From an uncultured Veillonellaceae bacterium (GTDB lineage Bacteria; Bacillota; Negativicutes; Veillonellales; Dialisteraceae): DNA of 64,000 nt. Positions 34,419 to 42,339 of this stretch are shown here, piece by piece. The position numbers and the translations under genes are program-made. The stretch is taken from contig CATVYJ010000001.1 of assembly GCA_958348245.1 (NCBI GenBank), positions 248,001 through 312,000 of the forward strand, in the 5' to 3' direction. How positions within the stretch are numbered: the stretch's first letter is position 1; each line of letters opens with the position of its first letter. The notes beneath the pieces are model-generated. The model was not told the origin of the DNA. It ran no database searches and saw only the letters and a list, made by a program, of their open reading frames with translations.

Positions 34419-34444
34419 ACGCGGGCGGCAACGGAGGCGTTTCA

Positions 34445-35932
34445 ATGACATACGACGGAGAATTTGGCATCATTCTCGCCTTTGCGCTGTACCTGCTCGT
34501 CATGATGGGTATCGGCATTTATTATTCGCGGAAGCAGAAAAACCTGTCCCAGTACATTCTGGGCGACCGAAAGCTCGGCCCGTGGCTTACGTCCATGAGC
34601 GCGGAAGCTTCGGACATGAGCGGCTGGATGCTCATGGGGCTGCCGGGCTTCGCCTATCTGCACGGCCTGTCCGCCATCTGGACCAGCATCGGCCTCATCA
34701 TCGGCACCTGGCTGAACTGGGTCTTCATTTCCAAGCGGCTCCGCACGTATACGGAAGTGGCGAGCAACAGCCTCACCATCCCGGACTACCTGTCCAACCG
34801 GTTTGAAGACCACCGGAACGGCCTGCGTTTTATCTGCGCGCTGTGCATTATCATCTTCTTCATTATCTACACCTCGTCGGGCTTTGTGGCGGCAGGCAAA
34901 CTGTTCAATACCATTTTCGGACTGCCTTACACCACGGCGCTTCTCATCGGCGCATTTGTCGTCATTTTTTACACATTCCTCGGCGGCTTCAGCGCCGTCT
35001 GCTGGACGGACTTCATCCAGGGTACGATGATGTTCTTCACTGTGCTCTACATCCCCATCGCGGCGTCCATCGCCCTCGGCGGCCCCGCGCCCACGCTGGA
35101 CATTCTCTCCAGCGAAGGTCCGGACTTCTTCTCTCTCATGCCCGCCTCCGCCGGGGATCTGGCGAACTTCATCATGTTCATTTCCTCCATCGGCTGGGGG
35201 CTCGGCTACTTCGGCCAGCCGCACATCCTCGTGCGCTTCATGGCCATCAGCGACGCGCGGGAACTGAAGAAATCCACGCGCATCGCCATGGGCTGGGTCG
35301 TTATTTCCCTGCTCTTCGCCATCGCCATCGGCATCGTAGGCAAAGCGTACCTCGCGACGCCGCTGGAAAACGCCGACGCGGAACGCGTCTTCATCATCAT
35401 GGCTGCGGACCTGTCCGCGCCGTTCATCACGGGCCTCATCTGGTCCGCAGTGCTCGCCGCCATCATGAGCACCGCTTCGTCGCAGCTTCTCGTCACGGCT
35501 TCCGCCGTATCCCGCGACCTGTATCAGCCGTTTTTCCGCAGGCATTCCAGTGAGAAAGAGCTGATCCTCGTGAGCCGTCTCACCGTACTGGCGGTCTCCC
35601 TGTGCGCGCTCTATCTTGCCGCTGATCCGAACAGCTATATTTTCCAGATCGTCTCCTACGCGTGGGCCGGATTCGGCGCATGCTTCGGACCAGTGACACT
35701 CCTGTCTCTCTACTGGAAGCGCATGACTCTCCGGGGCGCATACGCAGGTATCCTGACCGGCGGCATCGTAGTCCTCGTGTGGAAACAGTTTGCCTGGTTC
35801 GGCCTGTACGAACTGGTGCCGGGCTTCATTCTTTCCGCGCTCGCCATTGTCCTTTTCTCCCTGACGGATAAAGAACCTTCGGAAAAAATTCAGCGGGAAT
35901 TCGACGAAGCCATCGCCCGGAGCCGCCGCTGA
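34445..35932 (+). CDS. putP: Sodium/solute symporter, probably sodium/proline (PutP-like)
   Basis: A member of the SSS family that brings in solute with Na+. The 495-residue product has about 13 hydrophobic segments, starts with ILAFALYLLVMMGIGIYYSRK, and carries SMSAEASDMSGWMLMGLPG, a block typical of PutP, and the conserved STASSQLLVTASAVSRDLY. Length matches PutP. The ATG at 34445-34447 is preferred because GGAGG precedes it by 7 bases; the longer frame reads through the leader terminator. Substrate is inferred from the family, and pantothenate or other solutes cannot be excluded. Confidence 0.9.
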   Translation: MTYDGEFGIILAFALYLLVMMGIGIYYSRKQKNLSQYILGDRKLGPWLTSMSAEASDMSGWMLMGLPGFAYLHGLSAIWTSIGLIIGTWLNWVFISKRLRTYTEVASNSLTIPDYLSNRFEDHRNGLRFICALCIIIFFIIYTSSGFVAAGKLFNTIFGLPYTTALLIGAFVVIFYTFLGGFSAVCWTDFIQGTMMFFTVLYIPIAASIALGGPAPTLDILSSEGPDFFSLMPASAGDLANFIMFISSIGWGLGYFGQPHILVRFMAISDARELKKSTRIAMGWVVISLLFAIAIGIVGKAYLATPLENADAERVFIIMAADLSAPFITGLIWSAVLAAIMSTASSQLLVTASAVSRDLYQPFFRRHSSEKELILVSRLTVLAVSLCALYLAADPNSYIFQIVSYAWAGFGACFGPVTLLSLYWKRMTLRGAYAGILTGGIVVLVWKQFAWFGLYELVPGFILSALAIVLFSLTDKEPSEKIQREFDEAIARSRR

Positions 35933-35952
35933 AACCGGAAAAACGCATCAAA

Positions 35953-35980
35953 AAAAGACCATCCTTACGGATGGTCTTTT
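35953..35980. terminator. Bidirectional terminator between putP and rnpB
   Basis: AAAGACCATCC TTAC GGATGGTCTTT with a T-run on the plus strand and a matching A-run (T on the minus strand) on the other side. It serves putP and the convergent RNase P RNA gene. Confidence 0.92.
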
Positions 35981-35987
35981 CTTTTTA

Positions 35988-36334
35988 TATGAGCAGTCAA
36001 TAAGCCGAGTTCTGTTCCACCAAGGTGGCGATGATTATCTATCTAGACAGAAAATTACTCTCCTGTTCAAGCGGCAACAACCCGGAAGGTCAGCGGGCAA
36101 CCTCAACCCTTCCCTATTCGGCCTTGCTTCAGATGGGGTTTACCAAGCCAGCCAGTTACCTGACTGCTGGTGCGCTCTTACCGCACCTTTCCACCCTTAC
36201 CGCTTGCGCGGCGGTCTCCTTTTCTATGGCACTTTCCCTGGGGTCGCCCCCGCCGGACGTTATCCGGCATCCTGCCCTGCGAAGCTCGGACTTTCCTCAG
36301 ACCTTACGGCCCGCAATCATCTTTCGTGCTCACG
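35988..36334 (-). ncRNA. rnpB: RNase P RNA (bacterial class A)
   Basis: This is the catalytic RNA that matures tRNA 5' ends. On the minus strand it shows the conserved GAGGAAAGTCC (CR-I), AGGGCAGGATGCCGG, AAGGGTGGAAAGGTGCGGTAAGAGCGCACC-type P8-P9 region, GCAAGGCC, and the 3' conserved ACAGAACTCGGCTTAT. The outer P1 helix can be formed by TGAGCA near 36327-36332 and TGCTCA near 35990-35995. Ends are estimates; a TATACT -10 lies 7 bases before the presumed 5' end. Open frames on the plus strand here are artefacts. Confidence 0.97.
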
Positions 36335-36340
36335 GGTGCC

Positions 36341-36369
36341 AGTATATCACAGCGCCTGCGGGAATGCAA
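36341..36369 (-). promoter_or_regulatory. Promoter for rnpB
   Basis: -10 TATACT (36341-36346, in TGATATACT) and a weak -35 TTGCAT (36364-36369) with 17-base spacing. Confidence 0.65.
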
Positions 36370-36395
36370 TGCTTCCGACGATGCGTCGCCTGCTC

Positions 36396-37514
36396 TCAGA
36401 GGTAGGAGAACACGTCCTCTGCGGTGGGATCTTCGACGACGGAAAGCTCCCAGCCGTTGTCCTCCGCGGCCTGGCGGAGGCGCGCCGCCATGCGGGGAAT
36501 GATCATTTTTTCCGTATGGAAATGGCCTCCGTCTATAATGAGCAGCCCCATCGCCGCCGCTTCCTGCGCTTCGTGATACTTCACGTCGCCGGTGAGGTAG
36601 AGATCGGCTCCGGCCGCTGCAGCGAGCCCCATGAATTCCGCGCCGGCTCCGCCGAGCACCGCCGCCCTGCGGACGGTTCTGTGGATCGGGCCGGCATATT
36701 TCGCCGCGGCGAGCCCCAGTTTTTCTTTCACATACCGTACGGCCTCTTCACCGCTCATGGCGCGGGGCAGCTCTCCTACGCGGCCCATGCTGTCCCAGCG
36801 GCCTTCTCCGCGGAGCAGATAGAGATCCGCCACGGGCGTTTCATACGGATGCGCCGCGCGGACAGCCGCCATCACCTGCGGGATGGCGCTCTCCGGAAGG
36901 AAGGTCTCGAGCCGCACCTCGTCCGCTTCTTCCTCCCGGCCCTCGCTGCCAAGATAGGGATGCGCCCCCGCGCCGGGCACGAACCGGCCCGTTCCGGCGG
37001 AGGAAAATGTGCACCGCGTATACGCTCCCATGATGCCGGCCCCCGCATCTGTCACAGCACGGCGCACCGCCTCCTCATGTGCAGCCGGCACATAGACCAC
37101 CAGTTTATACACCGCATCCTGATGCACGGGTACCAGCCCCGTGCGGTTTTCAAGCCCCAGCGCATCTGCCAGCGCGTCATTCACGCCCTCCGCCGCGGTG
37201 TCCAGATTGGTATGCGCCGCAAAAGCCGTGATGCCATGCGACAGAAGATCCGCCAGCATCCGTCCCTTTTCCGTGCGCAGGTCCACCGTCTTCATCCCTT
37301 TGAAAAGAAAAGGATGATGCGACACGATCATGTCCACGCCGTGCGCCATGGCATAGTCCAGATTGGCCCGGGTCAGGTCCAGCGCCGTGAGAACCGTATG
37401 CACCGGCGCATCGGGACTGCCCGCCTGCAGGCCCGGGTGATCCCAGCTTTCCGCTAGAGCCGGCGGCGCCCAGGCGTCCATGAGATTCATAATGTCTTTG
37501 ACTCGAATTTCCAT
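36396..37514 (-). CDS. Nif3-like dinuclear metal centre protein
   Basis: Member of the Nif3/YbgI/YqfO family, toroidal hexamers with a two-metal site; often called GTP cyclohydrolase I type 2, an activity not generally shown. The 372-residue length, with a central PII-like insertion (about 125-230), matches the Firmicutes YqfO type. Metal ligands are seen in VSHHPFLF (about 65-66), HTNLD (about 100) and GGHFHTE (about 330). It overlaps trmK by 28 bases; trmK-nif3 is a standard pairing downstream of dnaG-rpoD. Confidence 0.93.
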   Translation of the reverse strand: MEIRVKDIMNLMDAWAPPALAESWDHPGLQAGSPDAPVHTVLTALDLTRANLDYAMAHGVDMIVSHHPFLFKGMKTVDLRTEKGRMLADLLSHGITAFAAHTNLDTAAEGVNDALADALGLENRTGLVPVHQDAVYKLVVYVPAAHEEAVRRAVTDAGAGIMGAYTRCTFSSAGTGRFVPGAGAHPYLGSEGREEEADEVRLETFLPESAIPQVMAAVRAAHPYETPVADLYLLRGEGRWDSMGRVGELPRAMSGEEAVRYVKEKLGLAAAKYAGPIHRTVRRAAVLGGAGAEFMGLAAAAGADLYLTGDVKYHEAQEAAAMGLLIIDGGHFHTEKMIIPRMAARLRQAAEDNGWELSVVEDPTAEDVFSYL

Positions 37515-38197
37515 AGCAATGCCTCCAGTTCTTTCTTTTCTTTCTCTGCACGCCGGCGTTTCATCCGGTTCGTTTTATTTAACGTGTCCTCCGCTACGCC
37601 CTGGATGGTCCACTCCCTTCTTCGGATCAGGCTGCGCAGAAAATCCGGAAAAAGCGGATCCCTCTTCCGGAACGCCAGAATCCCCGTTTCCGCTTCCAAC
37701 GCCCCCAAAGGCGGCATCGTTCCGTGACGAACGAAAAGAATTTGATAGAGCTGCCGCTCTTCCGCCGCAAGCGTTTCCCCGCAGATGGCATAGCCATGAT
37801 CGGCCAGCCAGAGCCGAAGATCTGCCGCATGGTTCTGCGGCTGCAGCACAAACCACTCCATCTGCGCCGCCGTTTCCCCGCCGTCTTCCAGAATCGAACG
37901 GATCATCAGGCCTCCCATGCCGGCGATGACCGCCCCGTCCGCTTCTCCCGGACGAACCGCCGCCAGGCCCGGACCGATGCGTACCGATACGGCCTCCCCT
38001 GCCCGTTCCTTTCGGCAGTGCTCTTCCGCTCTCCGGGCCGGGCCCTCATGGATATCGGAAGCAATCGCCCGCTTCGCGCGGCCTGTCTGCAGCAGATACA
38101 GCGGCACATAGGCGTGGTCAGTCCCGATATCCGCCACGCACCGGCAGCAGGGCACATATCCTGCCACGGCGGACAATCTCGGCGTTAATGTAATCAT
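37487..38197 (-). CDS. trmK: tRNA (adenine22-N1)-methyltransferase
   Basis: TrmK methylates N1 of A22 in some tRNAs. The 236-residue product has a Rossmann SAM site ADIGTDHAYVPLYLL, AIASDIHEGP, and VIAGMGGLMI, with a C-terminal coiled-coil rich in Lys/Arg/Glu. The ATG at 38195-38197 has AGGAG 5 bases upstream; a longer frame would read into the tRNA gene. It follows the terminator of tRNA-Ile2, with no promoter recognised between them, so it may be expressed by read-through. Confidence 0.94.
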   Translation of the reverse strand: MITLTPRLSAVAGYVPCCRCVADIGTDHAYVPLYLLQTGRAKRAIASDIHEGPARRAEEHCRKERAGEAVSVRIGPGLAAVRPGEADGAVIAGMGGLMIRSILEDGGETAAQMEWFVLQPQNHAADLRLWLADHGYAICGETLAAEERQLYQILFVRHGTMPPLGALEAETGILAFRKRDPLFPDFLRSLIRRREWTIQGVAEDTLNKTNRMKRRRAEKEKKELEALLWKFESKTL

Positions 38198-38233
38198 AGG
38201 ATCTCCTCTCCATAGGCGGCCCCGCGGCCGCAC

Positions 38234-38264
38234 AGAAAAAGGCTGAAGCCTCTGCTCCAGCCTT
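38234..38264 (-). terminator. Terminator downstream of tRNA-Ile2
   Basis: AAGGCTG (38258-38264 on the minus strand) pairs with CAGCCTT (38239-38245), followed by TTTTTCTGT, 12 bases after the tRNA 3' end. Confidence 0.8.
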
Positions 38265-38275
38265 GCTGTATCCGT

Positions 38276-38350
38276 TGGTGGGCCCACCAGGGTTCGAACC
38301 TGGGACCAACCGGTTATGAGCCGGCGGCTCTGCCGCTGAGCTATAGGCCC
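38276..38350 (-). tRNA. tRNA with CAU anticodon, probably tRNA-Ile2 (lysidine-modified)
   Basis: A complete cloverleaf of 75 bases with CCA encoded (38276-38278). The acceptor stem pairs GGGCCTA with TGGGCCC, the D arm is GCTC-AGCGGCA-GAGC, the anticodon loop is CTCATAA closed by CCGG, and the T arm is CCAGG-TTCGAAC-CCTGG. The CAU anticodon alone would read AUG, but the acceptor and anticodon arms (GGGCCTA; GGCTCATAACC) resemble bacterial tRNA-Ile2 rather than elongator or initiator Met. It lies between rpoD and trmK and has its own promoter and terminator. Confidence 0.93.
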
Positions 38351-38369
38351 ACTGCGCACCAATATTTGT

Positions 38370-38398
38370 ATTTTATCAATTCGTCTATGGTTCGTCAA
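38370..38398 (-). promoter_or_regulatory. Promoter for tRNA-Ile2
   Basis: -35 TTGACG (38393-38398), 17-base spacer, -10 TAAAAT (38370-38375) on the minus strand, beginning right after the rpoD stop. Confidence 0.82.
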
Positions 38399-38409
38399 GA
38401 AACCGCCCT

Positions 38410-39546
38410 TTACTGGCTCATGAGATTGCGCGCAGACTTCTTCAGCTTTGACAGCGCTTTGCCTTCGATCTGACGGATGCGTTCCCTCGTCACATCAAAA
38501 TAGCGTCCCACTTCCTCCAGGGTGCGGGGTTTGCCGTCGCGCAGTCCGAAGCGCAGCTCCAGCACGCTCCGCTCCCGCTCAGACAGGCCGTTCAGCATGT
38601 CATCGATCTGTTCCCGCAGGAGGATCGACCCGGCGGCATCGTCCGGCGCGACCGCTTTCTGATCCTCAATGAAATCGCCGAGATGCGAATCCTCCTTCTC
38701 TCCGATGGGCGTTTCCAGCGAAATCGGATCCTGTGCGATTTTTTTCACTTCCCGGATCTTGTCTTCGCTCACTCCCATGCGCTGCGCCAGCTCTTCCACT
38801 GTCGCTTCCCGCCCTTTCTCCTGCAGGAGCTGGCGGGAAATGCGGTTCAGCTTATTGATGGTCTCCACCATGTGCACCGGCACGCGGATGGTGCGCGCCT
38901 GATCGGCGATGGCCCGCGTAATGGCCTGCCGGATCCACCACGTGGCATAGGTGCTGAATTTGTACCCTTTTTTGTAGTCAAATTTATCCACCGCCTTGAG
39001 CAGGCCGAGATTGCCCTCCTGAATGAGATCGAGAAACTGCAGTCCCCGTCCGAGATATTTCTTTGCGATGGATACCACCAGCCGAAGGTTGGCGTCAGAC
39101 AATTTCTTCTTCGCCCGCGCGGCGCGAATCCGATCTTCTTCTGTCGCACCGGCCAGCGTTCCCTGCTCGATGAGCGCAGCCAGCCGGATTTCCTCTTCCG
39201 CCGTCAGGAGCGGCACTGCTCCGATTTCTTTCAGATACATGCGGACCGGATCGTCGATGGTAACGGATTCCGGCACGGAGAGATCCAGTTCTTCCTCTTC
39301 GCCGTCTTCTTCCTCTTCCGCCGCTTCGTCTTCGTCGTTTTCCTCGTCAGCAGGTTCTTCTTCAAAGAGAATCTCCAGATGCAGGGTATGGAGCGCCTCA
39401 TAAATCGCATCCTGTTCCTGCGCCGTCAGATGTCTGGCTTCGATGAGACGGATGATTTCCCGGTTGGGCAGCAGGCCGTCCGCGGTTTCCTTCTTTTTCA
39501 GGATTTCCACCCACTGCGCCAGTGCGGCTGTATGTTTTTCTTTCAT
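38410..39546 (-). CDS. rpoD: RNA polymerase primary sigma factor (SigA/RpoD)
   Basis: Housekeeping sigma factor. The 378-residue product has region 1.1-like N-terminus followed by a very acidic stretch (about 62-95), region 1.2 DPVRMYLKEIG, region 2 with the family DLIQEGNLGLLKAVDKFDYKKG and FSTYATWWIRQAI, region 3 and region 4 with the helix-turn-helix GRYFDVTRERIRQIE. Start ATG 39544-39546 lies 5 bases after dnaG and is the expected N-terminus. The -10 and -35 boxes recognised across this window fit its expected specificity. Confidence 0.97.
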   Translation of the reverse strand: MKEKHTAALAQWVEILKKKETADGLLPNREIIRLIEARHLTAQEQDAIYEALHTLHLEILFEEEPADEENDEDEAAEEEEDGEEEELDLSVPESVTIDDPVRMYLKEIGAVPLLTAEEEIRLAALIEQGTLAGATEEDRIRAARAKKKLSDANLRLVVSIAKKYLGRGLQFLDLIQEGNLGLLKAVDKFDYKKGYKFSTYATWWIRQAITRAIADQARTIRVPVHMVETINKLNRISRQLLQEKGREATVEELAQRMGVSEDKIREVKKIAQDPISLETPIGEKEDSHLGDFIEDQKAVAPDDAAGSILLREQIDDMLNGLSERERSVLELRFGLRDGKPRTLEEVGRYFDVTRERIRQIEGKALSKLKKSARNLMSQ

Positions 39547-39551
39547 AGGGT

Positions 39552-41345
39552 TCACCCCGAAGTTTTCTTTTGCAGTTCCCGAATTTCCCGGGTAAGCTGA
39601 ATGCACGCCAGCATTTCCGCCCGGGAGGCTTCCGGATTTTCCTGAGAAAGCGCGCTCGCTTTCTCCGTATGCATGCGATATTGTTTCTGCAGTGCGCCCA
39701 GCTTCAACGGACGCACAAATTCTTCCCACGGGACAGATACCGCTTCGCTGTCCCGCATGACGAGGGCTGCCAGCGCCTCCGCATCGTCCTGTCCGAGTTT
39801 CTGCCGGATGCTCTTGTCCGACAGCGTCAGCCCTTCCGCTTCCGCCGCTTTCATGGCGTCCGCCAGCCGTTGGCAGAACGGCGAATCATAGGCGAAATCC
39901 TTCATTTCTTCCCATCGGGAAGGGTACACATGATACTGCAGGCAATACTGAAGGAATCCTTCTTCCAGCCGTTCCTGCTTCTGCGCCTCCCGGCTGGCCG
40001 TCTCCGGTTCGGGCTCCCGGGGAGAGATGTAGATGCGTGATTTGTTTTTGCTCACATACCGCGTAGCCTCGCTTCGGATCAGCCCTTCATCGAGGCGCAT
40101 GGCCCGCGCCATTTTCCGGATATATGAATTCATGAGGAAGGAATCCTCCCTCGCGGCCAGCACGGAAAACATCTCCTGCAGAATATGCTGCTGGCCCTCA
40201 AGAGACGTGGCATCATACTGCCTGAGAAGCGATGCCAGCAGATAATCCAGCGCAGGCTGCGCCTGCCGCACGGCTTCCAGATAGGCTTCGCCGCCGTGCA
40301 GATTGACGAATTCGTCCGGATCTTTTCCTTCGCCCACACGGGCCACCCGGATTTTCAGTCCCACCTCTCCGGCGATCTCCAGCGCGCGGCGCGTGGCGTT
40401 CTGCCCGGCGGCGTCCATATCATAGCTGAAAATCACTTCGTCAGCGTACCGTTTCAGGAGACGCGCCTGCTCGATGGTAAACGCCGTCCCGAGAGACGCC
40501 ACCGCGTTCGTTACGCCGTGCGCATGGAGGGAGATCGCGTCCATGTACCCTTCCACCATGATGACCTGCCGGGTCTCCCGGATTTTCGGCAGTGCCTGAT
40601 AAAGAGCAAACAGAAGCCGCCGTTTGTTGAAGATGGGCGTTTCCGGTGAATTGAGATATTTCGGCCTGCCGTCATCCAGCACGCGTCCGCCGAAAGCCAC
40701 CGGCCTGCCCCGCAGATTCAGAATAGGAAACATACAGCGGTTGCGGAACATATCGAAATACCGCCCGTTTGCCTGTCCCACGAGCCCCGCGTCCAGCAGC
40801 GTCTTCGGCGCGAAATGTTTCTTCCGGGTAAAATCGCGGAACAACCGGTCCCACTCGGGCGGCGCGTATCCCAGTTTGAATGAGGCAATGGTATCCGCGG
40901 CGAGATGCCGTTTCTGAAAATAGGCGAGTCCCGCCTGGCCCATGCGCGTCTTTGTGAGGCAGTTGTGAAAATACTCCGCGGCAAGAGCCGCCGCGTCATA
41001 CAGCGCCGCCGTCTCCGCCTGCTTCTTCCTCTCCTCTTCGGATACTTCCTCTTCCGGCAGATCGATATGCGCCATCTCAGCCAGCCGCTCCACCGCTTCA
41101 GGAAATGTCAGATTTTCCATTTTCTGCACAAAAGTAAACACATTGCCCGCGGCATGACAGCCGAAACAGTAGTACAGCCCTTTGTCCGGAGAAACGGAAA
41201 AAGAAGGCGTCTTTTCATGGTGAAAAGGACAGCACGCCCAGTATCGTCCGCCCTTTTTCTTCAGCGGAATGTACGAACCAATCACATCCGCAATGTTGAG
41301 ACTGTCCGACACCCGCTGCAAAAAATCCGCTCCAAAATATCTCAT
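39552..41345 (-). CDS. dnaG: DNA primase
   Basis: DnaG makes RNA primers for replication. The 597-residue product has an N-terminal CHC2 zinc ribbon (CCPFHHEKTPSFSV and CFGCHAAGN), a TOPRIM domain with VEGYMDAI and DMDAAGQNA, and a C-terminal DnaB-interacting helical part. The ATG at 41343-41345 with GGAGA upstream begins MRYFGADFLQRV; longer frames overlap the terminator of the upstream gene. dnaG-rpoD is the standard macromolecular-synthesis pair. Confidence 0.97.
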   Translation of the reverse strand: MRYFGADFLQRVSDSLNIADVIGSYIPLKKKGGRYWACCPFHHEKTPSFSVSPDKGLYYCFGCHAAGNVFTFVQKMENLTFPEAVERLAEMAHIDLPEEEVSEEERKKQAETAALYDAAALAAEYFHNCLTKTRMGQAGLAYFQKRHLAADTIASFKLGYAPPEWDRLFRDFTRKKHFAPKTLLDAGLVGQANGRYFDMFRNRCMFPILNLRGRPVAFGGRVLDDGRPKYLNSPETPIFNKRRLLFALYQALPKIRETRQVIMVEGYMDAISLHAHGVTNAVASLGTAFTIEQARLLKRYADEVIFSYDMDAAGQNATRRALEIAGEVGLKIRVARVGEGKDPDEFVNLHGGEAYLEAVRQAQPALDYLLASLLRQYDATSLEGQQHILQEMFSVLAAREDSFLMNSYIRKMARAMRLDEGLIRSEATRYVSKNKSRIYISPREPEPETASREAQKQERLEEGFLQYCLQYHVYPSRWEEMKDFAYDSPFCQRLADAMKAAEAEGLTLSDKSIRQKLGQDDAEALAALVMRDSEAVSVPWEEFVRPLKLGALQKQYRMHTEKASALSQENPEASRAEMLACIQLTREIRELQKKTSG

Positions 41346-41392
41346 TGCGCTTTTCTCCGTATCCGGTTCCGGCAAAACTGCCGGAGCCGATG

Positions 41393-41430
41393 AAAAAAAC
41401 TGACAAGCCCGCTTCAAGAATTGTCAGTTT
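41393..41430 (-). terminator. Terminator downstream of the ATP-grasp gene
   Basis: AAACTGACA pairs with TGTCAGTTT and runs into TTTTT on the minus strand toward dnaG. Confidence 0.85.
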
Positions 41431-41455
41431 GTCTATCCATGCGAAACCAGGAACG

Positions 41456-42187
41456 TCACTGTTCCTTTCCCGCCGCTTCTTTTGTCAGTTCCTGCCACCG
41501 CGCGGTAAGCAGCTTCACATATTTTTCCGGAGCCAGTCCGAAACTGCGCAGCACATAGCCGTCGCTCGCTTCCACAAGAAGCGTCCGTCCGTCGTCTGTC
41601 ACGCCGAAATCCAGCGCATACCCGCAGGGCGCGCTGTGAAAGGCCGCCACCGCCGCCTTCATCCGTTCCACATCAGGGAAAAGATCCCACCGTCCGGCAT
41701 AGGGATTGAGCCCTATGATTTCTCCGTGAAGCACCCACAGGCGCCATTCCGAGAGAAAATTCACCTTTTCGCTGCACCAGACGGGAATATCTTCCAGTCC
41801 CCCGCCCAGCTTGATGAGATCCTCCGATTTATCCAGCACCGTGCCGGAAAACCGCTTGACATCCCAGATGGGCTTCACGAAGACATGCCAGCTGTCCGCA
41901 TGGCTGGTGATGGAAAACAGCGTGGATTTCCAGATTTTCCGGCCGAGAAAATCCCGCAGCTCTTCCGGATAATCCAGCGGCGTCAGATGGATGCCCATCC
42001 GGTCCATAGCCACTTCCACATCGTCAAGCGTACCTACGATCAGATCTTCCGGCGCATTATCTTCAATGGAATACACCGCCTTGTACGGAATGAAAGGAAT
42101 ATCCAGGGCGGAACAACCCGTATACACATCAAAGCAATTCTGATTGAAAAATTCTCCTGTGTGCCGAATCCGGATATACACTTTCAT
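41456..42187 (-). CDS. ATP-grasp domain protein (DUF4343-like)
   Basis: The 243-residue product has the layout of a small ATP-grasp enzyme: VFVKPIWDVKRFSG (lysine in the ATP-binding strand), EWRLWVLHGEIIG (substrate loop) and YALDFGVTDDGRTLLVEASDGY (metal-binding acidic end of the fold). It looks like the DUF4343 type, seen in phage and bacterial genomes and of unknown substrate. It has its own promoter with perfect extended -10 and its own terminator, so it is a single-gene unit. No partner gene gives a pathway. Confidence 0.82.
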   Translation of the reverse strand: MKVYIRIRHTGEFFNQNCFDVYTGCSALDIPFIPYKAVYSIEDNAPEDLIVGTLDDVEVAMDRMGIHLTPLDYPEELRDFLGRKIWKSTLFSITSHADSWHVFVKPIWDVKRFSGTVLDKSEDLIKLGGGLEDIPVWCSEKVNFLSEWRLWVLHGEIIGLNPYAGRWDLFPDVERMKAAVAAFHSAPCGYALDFGVTDDGRTLLVEASDGYVLRSFGLAPEKYVKLLTARWQELTKEAAGKEQ

Positions 42188-42234
42188 AGGTCCACCTCAT
42201 TGGTACATGATGATAGATTTTAGCTATATTTTTT

Positions 42235-42243
42235 ATTATACCA
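42235..42243 (-). promoter_or_regulatory. Extended -10 promoter for the ATP-grasp gene
   Basis: The minus strand reads TGGTATAAT inside TATGGTATAATA, the strongest form of the recurrent promoter in this window. The -35 candidate TGCTCA at 17 bases is weak. Confidence 0.7.
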
Positions 42244-42308
42244 TAAAGGGGGTAATTTGAGCACGTAAAGAAAAATGTCAGATTTTGGCGGCGCGGACGA
42301 TTTCCGGA

Positions 42309-42333
42309 AAAGAAAAAGGAGTCCGAAGACTCC
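42309..42333 (-). terminator. Terminator downstream of uppP
   Basis: GGAGTC TTCG GACTCC is a perfect tetraloop hairpin followed by TTTTTCTTTT on the minus strand. Confidence 0.92.
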
Positions 42334-42339
42334 TCCGCA

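Noticed and set aside
36025..36405. Open frames on the plus strand over 36.0-36.4 kb
   Set aside because: They lie across the RNase P RNA gene, whose conserved elements explain the sequence.
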